A stretch of DNA of 64,000 bases. It comes from an uncultured Mycoplasmatota bacterium. Lineage in GTDB: Bacteria > Bacillota_I > Bacilli_A > RF39 > UBA660. A model generated the notes under the pieces. That model did not search any database. It was given only the letters and a program-made list of their open reading frames with translations, and was not told the origin of the DNA. Position numbers and translations under genes: made by a program. Positions 17,332-26,790 of this stretch are shown here, one piece after another; the stretch's first letter is position 1; every line of letters starts with the position of its first letter. The stretch lies in NCBI GenBank assembly GCA_947570175.1, contig CANOTJ010000001.1:1-64000 (forward strand). Reading direction: 5' to 3'.

Positions 17332-17557
17332 CTTTTACTTACGAAGTTTGTAAAAGGTACGAATAATTTTCAAGAGATAAAATAATAAGCAGTGCTTACT
17401 ATTTTATCAATAGTCTTGTGTAGTTTTACTCTATTACGAAGTTTTAGAGTATTACAAAATAAGACAAGGTGGATTCTAAGGTTGCCTAAACCTTAGCCCC
17501 CAGATTTTGATATGAGCGAAGTGAAATGTCAAAATCTATAGGGGGTTAGAGATTTTG
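17332..17557. repeat. Cluster of five inverted repeats after recombinase 1
   Basis: Five hairpins in 226 bp. (1) 17332-17356, stem CTTTTAC/GTAAAAG. (2) 17376-17408, 16-bp palindrome with one mismatch. (3) 17427-17451, stem TACTCTA/TAGAGTA. (4) 17476-17496, stem CTAAGGTT/AACCTTAG. (5) 17497-17545, CCCCC+AGATTTTGA / TCAAAATCT+GGGGG. Hairpins 1 and 3 share the same 11-nt loop TTACGAAGTTT. AGATTTTGA recurs at 17549, giving hairpin 5 an alternative partner. This fills the gap before the convergent 385-residue gene. Confidence 0.8.
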
Positions 17558-17684
17558 ACAGAGCAAAATTTATTTAAGATTGTGAACATAATCGATGATA
17601 TAGAATTATTAAAATATTTTCTTTAATTAATATTATAAATGTTAAAAATATAATCTTAGCAAGTACATTACTAAGATTATATTT

Positions 17685-18842
17685 TTATTTTCTTCTTAAT
17701 TTCATTTCTAATATTTTACTATTAATTTCTGGATTTGCAGTATAACAATCATAGAAAATAGCATCATTGTTCCTATGACTAGAATCAAAATAACCACTAT
17801 TAACTCTGAAATCTGAATCTGATAGATTATAGTATGCTTTTGTTAATGCGATTTTTTCATCTTCGTTAATTGTTTCTTTTAGCAATGTTGGAATATGTTC
17901 ACCTGATAGAATTAAAATTTCATATTTGGCAGTTTTGCATTGTTCTATTAATAATGGTTTAAATCTAGAATTTGTTTTTTGTATCTCATCAAGTTCTTTT
18001 TCAAGATTTTCTAATAATTCTTTCTTTTTATCATCAGATAAATATTTTGGATTTTTAACTTTTACTTTTTGACCTTCATATGTTTGAGCATCCAACATAT
18101 GTGCTCTTGCTAGAGATATTCTTAATTCAGTGAATTCATATTCATCATCATAAAATTGTTCTTCTGCTTTATCTAAATAATCTTCCGCTAATATATCTAG
18201 TTCTGGTCTTAAACTTCTTCTGTAATTTTGTTTTTCGATGATAACTTGTAATAGTGGCCAATCTTCTTTTTTGAATTCTTCTAATAGTATTCCACGTTGT
18301 TTTGCGCACAAAACTAAAAATTCAAATTCTTCTTTGCTTAATGGGTAATCTTTTGTTGTAGCACCACAATATACACATTTTAATTCATTTTCTTCTACAA
18401 CAAAACTATGACTTTCTAAACAATGTTCACTATAAGATTCACTATTAAAACAATTAAAGGTTATATCTTCATTAATTATATCTCTTCTTCTTTCTTCTAA
18501 AGTATTTATTCCTCCTATAACACTTAAATATTCATATAAGTCATTATATAAATATTCAAATTTTGATTTTAATGAATATAAGTCTATGCCAAAGTAAGTT
18601 TGTTCTTTATCTCTTAAAATAGCATTTTTTATCATTGTATAAATAACATACTTTTCTTTAAACGTTAAATCGCTAGAATCATTTTTTTCATTAGAATTAA
18701 TTAAATCATCATACTGTTTCTTTTTTAATTTTAATGCTTCAATATTTTTATTAATTTTGTTATATTCTTCTATATAATCTTTTAGTGTTCCACTTTGTTT
18801 GTCAAAAAAGTTTGTATTCACAAAATCATTTACATTTTTCAT
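17685..18842 (-). CDS. Hypothetical island protein with a zinc-binding motif (385 aa)
   Basis: I do not recognise a family. The N-terminal third is helical and charged with a likely coiled coil (YNKINKNIEALKLKKKQYDDL). Near residues 142-160 a His/Cys pair and CVYCG (C-E..H..CxxC pattern) suggest a small zinc finger. The rest is helical and rich in Glu and Lys. There is no signal peptide. It is the only minus-strand gene in the island, placed between the two recombinase modules, so it is likely cargo of module 1. Its AGGGAGG Shine-Dalgarno is strong. A defence or regulatory role is possible but unsupported. Confidence 0.7.
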   Translation of the reverse strand: MKNVNDFVNTNFFDKQSGTLKDYIEEYNKINKNIEALKLKKKQYDDLINSNEKNDSSDLTFKEKYVIYTMIKNAILRDKEQTYFGIDLYSLKSKFEYLYNDLYEYLSVIGGINTLEERRRDIINEDITFNCFNSESYSEHCLESHSFVVEENELKCVYCGATTKDYPLSKEEFEFLVLCAKQRGILLEEFKKEDWPLLQVIIEKQNYRRSLRPELDILAEDYLDKAEEQFYDDEYEFTELRISLARAHMLDAQTYEGQKVKVKNPKYLSDDKKKELLENLEKELDEIQKTNSRFKPLLIEQCKTAKYEILILSGEHIPTLLKETINEDEKIALTKAYYNLSDSDFRVNSGYFDSSHRNNDAIFYDCYTANPEINSKILEMKLRRK

Positions 18843-18904
18843 AAAGTAAACCTCCCTTAATTACTTATTATTTTATCATAAATAATATAAAATTTTTTAT
18901 TTTT

Positions 18905-18934
18905 TTGTACAATTTAATAAATTTAGAGTATAAT
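18905..18934 (+). promoter_or_regulatory. Promoter of module 2 small gene
   Basis: TTGTAC, 18 bp, TATAAT. It would give a leader of about 180 nt containing element copy B and a terminator before the 19124 gene. Confidence 0.6.
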
Positions 18935-18986
18935 GATTTTAGAAATTGATACAAATTTTGTATTGATTTGCCTGATTTTGTGAAAA

Positions 18987-19048
18987 GTTGTAGATAACAA
19001 CCACTATCGCACCAGAGAAGAATCTGCTCGAACTTTTATAGTTTTGAG
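18987..19048 (+). repeat. Recurring island element, copy B
   Basis: A hairpin GTTGT-AGATA-ACAAC is followed by CGCACCA (19008-19014), AGAATCTG and a second hairpin CTCGAAC...GTTTTGAG (19027-19048). It matches copy A in CGCACCA, AATCTG and the position and first arm of the second hairpin. It lies 76 bp before the second 91-residue gene, as A does (73 bp) before the first. Confidence 0.5.
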
Positions 19049-19061
19049 CTTAATGATAAAT

Positions 19062-19091
19062 ATCAATTCTAGAAATGGAATTGATTTTTTT
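19062..19091 (+). terminator. Terminator in the leader of the module 2 small gene
   Basis: A perfect 8-bp stem ATCAATTC / GAATTGAT is followed by a run of six Ts. It matches the terminator after copy A in sequence and position. Confidence 0.75.
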
Positions 19092-19123
19092 AATGTTCAA
19101 AAGAAAGTGAGGAGATTCTTAAA

Positions 19124-19399
19124 ATGGTAACAATTAAGAATGAAAAAATCGAAATGGAAGAAGCACTTAAAAATAAGATAGAGTTTATTTGTAGTTTTTG
19201 TAATACCACTCCTACTATTTATAATGGAAATATAAAGATGATAGAACACACGAATTTGCAATATGTAGAACCTCATAGAGTTATTATTAAAGGTGTAACT
19301 TTTCTAGTATTTAATTATGAACCTAATATCTATGTTGAAAATTTAACTAAATCTATTCCACTAAAAGATTTAGAAGAATATATTAAGTCATTAAATTAA
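19124..19399 (+). CDS. Conserved 91-aa protein paired with serine recombinase 2
   Basis: A second copy of the 91-residue family seen at 14867, the same length and roughly 55-60 percent identical by eye. It has KIEFICSFCNTTPTIYNG, EPHRVIIKGVTFLVFNY and KDLEEYIKSLN. The CxxC pair (FICSFC) is kept, but a further Cys of the first copy is absent. It precedes recombinase 2 with a phased repeat array between. Function unknown; a role with the recombinase is inferred from the two matching contexts. GTGAGGAG precedes the ATG. Confidence 0.75.
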   Translation: MVTIKNEKIEMEEALKNKIEFICSFCNTTPTIYNGNIKMIEHTNLQYVEPHRVIIKGVTFLVFNYEPNIYVENLTKSIPLKDLEEYIKSLN

Positions 19400-19471
19400 A
19401 CTAGCATTTATAAAAAATCATTCCATTTTAACAAGTTATTTAAGATTTTCTAAAGTGTTCAGTTTATGAAA

Positions 19472-19542
19472 TTGCATACTTTTTGCAAGAATTTTGCAAC
19501 TTTTTTGCAGGAAATTTGCAACAATTTTGCCTAGACATTGCA
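19472..19542 (+). repeat. Seven TTGCA motifs at exact 11-bp spacing
   Basis: TTGCA begins at 19472, 19483, 19494, 19505 and 19516, TTGCC at 19527 and TTGCA at 19538, each exactly 11 bp apart. The repeat consensus is close to TTTTGCAANAA. The last copy may overlap a -35 (TTGCAG, 18 bp, TATATG) for recombinase 2. One-turn spacing suggests cooperative binding of a protein along one face of the helix. Confidence 0.9.
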
Positions 19543-19603
19543 GGTAATACAGGTAAAATAATATATGCTAATGGATAAATAGCAAGTAAATATATTAAAT
19601 TAG

Positions 19604-21523
<1,920 letters not shown>

Positions 21524-21528
21524 ATACA

Positions 21529-21616
21529 TTTGTATATACGATTTTTCCTTTTAAAATAAGGAATTTAGGTGTAAAAAAGTTCGTTTGTATATACAAAAAT
21601 ACAGATTTGTACATAC
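21529..21616 (+). repeat. Three TTTGTAYATAC direct repeats
   Basis: TTTGTATATAC occurs at 21529 and 21584 and TTTGTACATAC at 21606, directly after the recombinase 2 stop. A TTCCTT/AAGGAA hairpin lies between the first two. These could be recombinase or regulator binding sites. Confidence 0.6.
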
Positions 21617-21687
21617 ATTTCGCAAGTGCGAAATGCTTCGTGGTGCACCAAAAATCGTTAGAAAGCCTTTATTTATAAGACTTTCTA
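21616..21687. repeat. Hairpins after recombinase 2
   Basis: A perfect 9-bp stem CATTTCGCA / TGCGAAATG with a 2-nt loop (21616-21635), a GGTGCACC palindrome, then TAGAAAG / CTTTCTA (21659-21687). As with the cluster behind recombinase 1, this lies just downstream of the gene. The rest of the gap to 21860 shows nothing clear. Confidence 0.65.
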
Positions 21688-21860
21688 GATTTCGTGGTGT
21701 TTTCTCATATCCTGTTGTTTTTTTCAATGTATTTTTTGAGTAAAAACCATCTATTAATTAACAATTATGTATTTAGCTATATTAATGAATATAGGATAAC
21801 AAGAATAGAAAATAATAATTATAAAATTATAGTAAATATACTGATTAAATTGCTTAAAAC

Positions 21861-21869
21861 TGATATAAT
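21861..21869 (+). promoter_or_regulatory. Extended -10 promoter of a possible small RNA
   Basis: TGATATAAT. A terminator-like hairpin follows about 45-60 bp downstream with no coding gene between. Confidence 0.45.
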
Positions 21870-21875
21870 ATAGGT

Positions 21876-21936
21876 GCATCGAGGTTGTGTACAAATAGTA
21901 ATTTGTTGAGCAGAATTGTTTTATTCTGTTTTTTGT
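21876..21936 (+). ncRNA. Candidate small RNA of about 60 nt
   Basis: Between an extended -10 and the alkylation-repair operon lie a perfect hairpin ACAAAT-AGTA-ATTTGT and a terminator CAGAAT-TGTTTT-ATTCTG plus six Ts. This is the layout of a short independent transcript, or of a leader attenuated before the repair operon, which has its own extended -10 at 21975-21983. No known RNA family is recognised. Confidence 0.3.
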
Positions 21937-21974
21937 TTATATGTCCGAAAATGGCAAGAAATATTTTGGCAATA

Positions 21975-21983
21975 TGATATAAT
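21975..21983 (+). promoter_or_regulatory. Extended -10 promoter of the alkylation-repair operon
   Basis: TGATATAAT lies 20 bp before the ATG of the AdaA-AlkA gene. No inverted-repeat operator is obvious. Confidence 0.55.
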
Positions 21984-22003
21984 TGTTATTGAAGGAGGAC
22001 ATT

Positions 22004-23473
22004 ATGGATACTAAAAGTTTTAATTCCTTTTATGAAGCATTTAAGTCAAAAGATAAAAGATTAGATGGTAAGTATTTTATGGGTGTATCTTCTACTGGTA
22101 TTTATTGCAGACCTGTATGTACTGCTAAAATGCCTAAAAAAGAAAACTGTACTTTTTATAAAAGTGCAGCTGAAGCAGAATTAAATGGATATAGACCTTG
22201 TTTAACTTGCCGTCCTGAGCTTGCTCCTGGAAATGCTAAAGTAGATTCTTCCAAAACAATTCTCAAAAAAGCATTAAAATTGATTGATGATGGATTATTA
22301 GAAGAAAATAACTTGCAAGAATTATCTTTAAAGCTAGGTGTTAGTGATCGACATTTAAGAAGAATATTTAATGATGAATTAAATGTATCTCCAATAGATT
22401 ATATTGAAACATCACGATTATTGCTTGCAAAAAATCTACTAACTGATACAAAATTAAGTATTTTAGATGTAGCGTTTGCATCAGGTTTTAAAAGTTTACG
22501 AAGATTTAATGCTTCATTTAAAGATAAATATAAGATACCACCTAGTCATTTTAGAAAAGAAAATAGCAATATTAAAACTGATACTATTACTTTAAAATTA
22601 GGATATAAAGAACCCTTTAGGTATGAAGCATTATTAAAGTTTTTAGAACATCGTGTTATTCCTAAAGTTGAAAAAGTAGAAGAAAATAAATATTATAAAA
22701 CTCTTGCCATTAAAAAAGATAATGAATATGTATATGGATATATCATTGTAGCAAATAACAAAGATAAATCAGCATTAGAAATTACTTTATCTGAAAGTTT
22801 GGTTAAAGTGCTACCACAAGTATTGAGTGTTATTAGAAATATGTTTGATTTAAACTCTGATCCCTATACAGTTTATGATGTGTTAAAAAGTGCAAATGAT
22901 ATTATCCCAAATTGTTTTAAATTAGGAACAAGAATACCTGGTTCACCAAGTGATTTTGAAATGGTTGTAAGGGCAATTATAGGACAGTTAATCAGTGTTG
23001 AAAAAGCAACAGAAGTATTATCTAATTTTTGTAAAAAATATGGTAAAAAACTAGAAACAAATATTGATGGATTAGAATATATCTTCCCTATACCAGAGTC
23101 TATATCACAACTTAATAATATTTATGATGAATTATGTTCTCTAAAAATGACTAGAACAAAGGCAGATGCCATAAAAGGAATGGCAGAAATACTCACAAAT
23201 GAAAAGTTAAGTTTTAAAGGAATTATTGATTCTAAAGAAACAATGGATAAAATGTTAAAAGTGAAAGGTATTGGTAAATGGACAGTAGATTATGTTGCTA
23301 TGAGAGGTATGAATGAAACTGATATATTACTAGACACCGATTACGCTATAAAAAAGATTATGAAAATTAAGAATACTGAAGATGTTAGTATCTTTGATAA
23401 ATACAAACCATATAGAACTTATTTAACAATAGGTTTATGGGAAACAGAAAAGGAGATTTTAGAAAATGAATAA
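22004..23473 (+). CDS. AdaA-AlkA fusion: methyl-phosphotriester sensor and 3-methyladenine glycosylase
   Basis: A three-part protein. The Ada zinc domain (about 1-75) has the four Cys ligands in YCRPVC and RPCLTC; one of these accepts a methyl group from DNA phosphotriesters. An AraC-type helix-turn-helix region follows (about 85-185, LSLKLGVSDRHLRRIFND and SGFKSLRRFN). The AlkA part (about 200-489) has the HhH-GPD motif VKGIGKWTVDYVAMRG and catalytic Asp region LLDTDYAIKK. It lacks the O6-methylguanine transferase domain, which is supplied by ogt two genes later. ATG 22004 has GGAGG. It is probably a methylation-activated regulator of its own operon. Confidence 0.93.
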   Translation: MDTKSFNSFYEAFKSKDKRLDGKYFMGVSSTGIYCRPVCTAKMPKKENCTFYKSAAEAELNGYRPCLTCRPELAPGNAKVDSSKTILKKALKLIDDGLLEENNLQELSLKLGVSDRHLRRIFNDELNVSPIDYIETSRLLLAKNLLTDTKLSILDVAFASGFKSLRRFNASFKDKYKIPPSHFRKENSNIKTDTITLKLGYKEPFRYEALLKFLEHRVIPKVEKVEENKYYKTLAIKKDNEYVYGYIIVANNKDKSALEITLSESLVKVLPQVLSVIRNMFDLNSDPYTVYDVLKSANDIIPNCFKLGTRIPGSPSDFEMVVRAIIGQLISVEKATEVLSNFCKKYGKKLETNIDGLEYIFPIPESISQLNNIYDELCSLKMTRTKADAIKGMAEILTNEKLSFKGIIDSKETMDKMLKVKGIGKWTVDYVAMRGMNETDILLDTDYAIKKIMKIKNTEDVSIFDKYKPYRTYLTIGLWETEKEILENE

Positions 23474-23825
23474 AAATGTAATTGTATTATTTGAAGTAAC
23501 TGTGCGTGATGGAAAGATGGATGACTACTTGGCTCGTGCAAGCAAGTTAAAAGAACATTTAAAAAGCATGAAAAGATTTATTAGTGCAGAAAGATTTTCT
23601 TCTTTATCAACCGAAGGAAAGTTACTCAGTATGTCAGTATGGGAAAATGAAGATGTTGTTAAGGAATGGCGTAACTTTGAAGCACATAGAGAAAGTCAAC
23701 AAGCAGGAAGAATGGATGATTTTGTAGATTACAAGATCACTGTTGTAACACCAATTAGAACCTATACGATGGATTCAAGAGAAAATGCACCAGTTGATTC
23801 TAATGATTATTTTAAAGTAAATTAG
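23466..23825 (+). CDS. ABM-domain (antibiotic-biosynthesis-monooxygenase-like) protein
   Basis: A 119-residue ferredoxin-like protein. VIVLFEVTVRDGKMDDYLARAS starts the dimeric alpha/beta barrel, and SVWENEDVVKEWRNFEAHRESQQAGR matches ABM/YdhR-type small monooxygenases. It starts inside the 3' end of the AdaA-AlkA gene (8-bp overlap), so it is translationally coupled. Such proteins act on varied substrates; in this operon it may detoxify or process an alkylating compound, which is an inference. Confidence 0.8.
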   Translation: MNKNVIVLFEVTVRDGKMDDYLARASKLKEHLKSMKRFISAERFSSLSTEGKLLSMSVWENEDVVKEWRNFEAHRESQQAGRMDDFVDYKITVVTPIRTYTMDSRENAPVDSNDYFKVN

Positions 23826-23836
23826 GAGGTATTATT

Positions 23837-24376
23837 ATGGTTTATAAATGGGTATATAAAACACCTGATGGATTCGATGATATGTTGATGAATAGTGATG
23901 GAGAATATCTAACTGGACTATGGTTTATAGGTTCAAGAGATGCTTCTAAACATATCGTAGATTGTGAAGAAAAAAACTTGCCAATATTCAAAGAAACAAG
24001 TAAATGGTTAGACATTTATTTTAGTGGTAAAAATCCAGATTTTACACCAAAATATAAAATAAAAAATTTAACACCATTTAGAGAAGAAGTATCAGATATA
24101 ATGAATTCTATTCCATTTGGTGAAACTTTAACTTATAATGATATATCAAAAATGATTGCTGAAAAAAGAGGGCTTAAAAGAATGTCTAGTCAAGCAGTTG
24201 GAGGAGCTGTAGGATGGAATCCTATTTGCATTATTATTCCCTGCCATAGAGTTGTTGGATCGAATGGAAGTTTAACAGGTTATGGTGGAGGAATAAAAAA
24301 TAAAGTAGCTCTTTTAACTCACGAACAAAATGATATGAGTAAATATTTTGTTCCCAAAAAAGGAACTGCCTTATGA
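23837..24376 (+). CDS. ogt: O6-methylguanine-DNA methyltransferase
   Basis: It removes methyl groups from O6-methylguanine by irreversible transfer to its own Cys. The active site PCHRVVG is present in IIIPCHRVVGSNGSLTGYGGG, with the preceding helix-turn-helix (FGETLTYNDISKMIAEKRGLKRMSSQAVGGAVGWNP). At 179 aa the protein is typical. AGGAGG precedes it, 11 bp after the ABM gene. The next gene overlaps by 4 bp. Confidence 0.95.
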   Translation: MVYKWVYKTPDGFDDMLMNSDGEYLTGLWFIGSRDASKHIVDCEEKNLPIFKETSKWLDIYFSGKNPDFTPKYKIKNLTPFREEVSDIMNSIPFGETLTYNDISKMIAEKRGLKRMSSQAVGGAVGWNPICIIIPCHRVVGSNGSLTGYGGGIKNKVALLTHEQNDMSKYFVPKKGTAL

Positions 24377-24918
24377 AAAGATGTAAATGGTGTAATTTAG
24401 AAAATCCTTTATATGTAGAATATCATGATAGAGAATGGGGAGTACCTAATTTTGATGATAAGTATTTATTTGAAATGTTGATATTAGAATCATTTCAAGC
24501 AGGACTATCTTGGGAGTGTGTTTTAAATAAAAGAGAAGATTTTAGGATTGCTTATGATAACTTTGATATAGATAAAGTGATAAATTATGATGAAGATAAA
24601 ATAAATGAACTACTATCTAATGAAAAAATCATAAGAAATAAGTTAAAAATAAACATTAGTGTAGGCAATGCAAAAATATTTAAAAATATTCAAAAAGAAT
24701 ATGGAAGTTTTTATAATTATTTAATCACATTTACAAAGGACAAATTATTGTGTGAAGTAGATAAAGTAACGAACGATTTATCAGATGCTATCTCAAAAGA
24801 CTTGATTAAAAGAGGAATGAAGTTTGTAGGTTCTACCATTATATATTCTTACTTACAAGCAACAGGTTTTATTTATTCCCACGAAAAAGACTGTTTTATG
24901 TATAAGGAAAAACTATGA
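24373..24918 (+). CDS. tag: DNA-3-methyladenine glycosylase I
   Basis: Tag excises 3-methyladenine. The N-terminal zinc Cys and signature KRCKWCNLENPLYVEYHDREWG are clear, as are ESFQAGLSWECVLNKRE and the closing KFVGSTIIYSYLQATG with a His before the last Cys. The length is 181 aa. ATGA overlaps with both neighbours show tight translational coupling. It complements the broader AlkA activity of the first gene. Confidence 0.96.
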   Translation: MKRCKWCNLENPLYVEYHDREWGVPNFDDKYLFEMLILESFQAGLSWECVLNKREDFRIAYDNFDIDKVINYDEDKINELLSNEKIIRNKLKINISVGNAKIFKNIQKEYGSFYNYLITFTKDKLLCEVDKVTNDLSDAISKDLIKRGMKFVGSTIIYSYLQATGFIYSHEKDCFMYKEKL

Positions 24919-25847
24919 TAATCAATACTGGTTGTAGAACTGATATACCTGCTTTTTATTCAAAGTGGTTTATGAATAGAATAAAAGAAGGATATGTATA
25001 TGTTAGAAATCCTTATTATCCTAAACAAGTAACAAAATATATACTTGACCCTAGTGTTGTTGATTGTATTGATTTTTGTACTAAAAATCCAGAACCTATG
25101 CTCAAGTATTTAGATGAAATAAGCCATTTTAAACAATTTTGGTTTGTAACTATTACACCTTATGGAAAAGATATAGAACCAAATGTACCTGATAAAAATA
25201 AAGTGATAAATAGTTTTCAAAAATTATCTACAAAACTAGGAAATAGTTTTGTTGGTTGGAGATATGATCCTATTTTCTTTAATGATGAATTTGATATAGG
25301 AAAGCACATTAAAGAATTTGAGTATATTGCTAATCAGTTAAAAGGATATACAAATTATTGCACCATTAGCTTTTTAGATTTATATGAAAAAGTGAAAAGA
25401 AATGCACCTGATTTAAGACCACCTACAAAAGAAGAACAAATCACATTAGCTTCATCAATTGTTGAAATTGGTAGAAAAAATAATATAGAAATTTACTCTT
25501 GTTGTGAGGGAACATTTTTAAAAGAATATGGTGTAAATATATCAGGATGTAGAAATCAAAAATTGGTTGAACAAAGTATTGAGTGTAAATTAGATTATCC
25601 TAAAATTAAAAATATGAGAAGTGAATGTAATTGTCTTATGGGAAATGATATAGGGGCTTATGATTCTTGTGGACACTTATGCAGATATTGTTATGCCAAT
25701 ACAAACAAAAATAATGTTATATCCAATATGAAAAAGCATATCCCAACTTCTCCACTTTTAATTGGAAGTATCAAAATTGATGATAAAATCACAATAGCAA
25801 AACAAAAAAGCTATAAAATAAAACAAGAACAAGTAACATTGTTTTAG
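24915..25847 (+). CDS. DUF1848 protein in an alkylation-repair operon
   Basis: The 310-residue protein matches DUF1848. It starts with IINTGCRTDIPAFYSKWFMNRI, has the central SFVGWRYDPIFF segment, and ends with a Cys-rich block, CNCLMGNDIGAYDSCGHLCRYCYANT, which looks like a metal or iron-sulfur site related to the photolyase/radical-SAM-like TIM-barrel proteins. The family is uncharacterised. Its ATG overlaps the tag stop by 4 bp, so it is made together with four repair-related proteins. A role in repairing or sensing alkylation damage is an inference from context. Confidence 0.85.
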   Translation: MIINTGCRTDIPAFYSKWFMNRIKEGYVYVRNPYYPKQVTKYILDPSVVDCIDFCTKNPEPMLKYLDEISHFKQFWFVTITPYGKDIEPNVPDKNKVINSFQKLSTKLGNSFVGWRYDPIFFNDEFDIGKHIKEFEYIANQLKGYTNYCTISFLDLYEKVKRNAPDLRPPTKEEQITLASSIVEIGRKNNIEIYSCCEGTFLKEYGVNISGCRNQKLVEQSIECKLDYPKIKNMRSECNCLMGNDIGAYDSCGHLCRYCYANTNKNNVISNMKKHIPTSPLLIGSIKIDDKITIAKQKSYKIKQEQVTLF

Positions 25848-25963
25848 AACGACAAATTACAATTTCTGCGAGAGATTTAAAATATTTATAAAGGCTATTG
25901 CAAATTAAATTATAATTCGTTAAAATATAAGTAGATTTGATATTTATCAGTCTACTTTTGTGT

Positions 25964-26030
25964 AAGAGTTCAAAATAGGCTCTTTAATCGCACCAGATTG
26001 ATAGGAAACTCGAACTTTTATGTTTCGAGT
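25964..26030 (+). repeat. Recurring island element, copy C
   Basis: Hairpin AAGAG...CTCTT with TTCAAAATA in the loop (like a tRNA T-loop), then AATCGCACCA (25986-25995), GGAA and hairpin ACTCGAAC...GTTTCGAGT (26008-26030). AGATTGA after the CACC can pair with TCAATTT at about 26075, forming an outer stem. The Nudix gene starts 113 bp later. The remaining gap shows nothing else. Confidence 0.45.
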
Positions 26031-26142
26031 TTTAATATGACTTTAAATGTGATAAAATATTTATAGATATTAAATTGATTTTGTCAATTTAGTAAACACA
26101 CTTGTATATTGCAAAAGTAATATATCTTTTTGGAGGAAATTT

Positions 26143-26592
26143 ATGGAATATATAAAAATGATGCGAAAATATGTAGGTCATGCACCGCTCATGATATGTG
26201 CATGCGGTTGTTTGATATTTAACGACAAAGGCCAAGTCCTACTTCAAAAAAGATCTGATGATGGTTTATGGGGAAATCCAGGAGGCTCTATGGATTTAGG
26301 AGAAAATATATATGAAACCATTATTAGAGAAGTAAAAGAAGAAACAAATTTGCATATTAAAAAAGAAAATTTAAAAATATTCAATATATATTCAGGAGAA
26401 GAACAACACCATATTTATCCTAATAGAGATGAAGTTTATTTTGTTAATATTATATTTGAAACAAACATTTACAATGGCGAAATAGTAAGTGATTCTGAGA
26501 GTTATGAATTGAAGTTTTTTGACATTGATAAATTACCATCTAATATCACTAAACCATTTGAATCAGTATCAAAAGATTTAAAAAAAGGATAA
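26143..26592 (+). CDS. Nudix hydrolase
   Basis: It hydrolyses nucleoside-diphosphate-linked compounds. The Nudix box is complete: GGSMDLGENIYETIIREVKEETNL fits GX5EX7REUXEEXGU except that Asn replaces the second-last Gly. It follows VLLQKRSDDGLWGNPG, as in MutT/ADP-ribose-type enzymes. The length of 149 aa is normal. GGAGG precedes ATG 26143. In an island with DNA-repair genes it might clean damaged nucleotides, but the substrate is unknown. Confidence 0.92.
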   Translation: MEYIKMMRKYVGHAPLMICACGCLIFNDKGQVLLQKRSDDGLWGNPGGSMDLGENIYETIIREVKEETNLHIKKENLKIFNIYSGEEQHHIYPNRDEVYFVNIIFETNIYNGEIVSDSESYELKFFDIDKLPSNITKPFESVSKDLKKG

Positions 26593-26609
26593 AAAATAGT
26601 GATATATAA

Positions 26610-26668
26610 AAGTTGTTGTACTTCTTTCTTTCGGACACCATTGACGAATCTGTTTGAACTATTCGAAC
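26610..26668 (+). repeat. Recurring island element, copy D
   Basis: Hairpin AAGT...ACTT, then CGGACACCA (26632-26640), GACGAATCTG, then GTTTGAA-CTA-TTCGAAC (26652-26668). CATTGAC just after the CAC can pair with GTCAATG at about 26688, enclosing that hairpin. The next gene starts 123 bp later. Confidence 0.45.
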
Positions 26669-26790
26669 TTAATATAAATTAACACCAGTCAATGTAATTG
26701 GCGTTTCTTGTTTCCACAGGTAGTTTTGTTATTTATGGCGAAATACAGGGTGAGTTAAATATTTTAACAAAGCAAAATATAGGAGGATTT

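Noticed and set aside
19472-19542. Phased TTGCA motifs as a CRISPR array or plasmid origin
   Set aside because: Units are only 11 bp, there are no spacers, and no cas or replication-initiator gene lies nearby.
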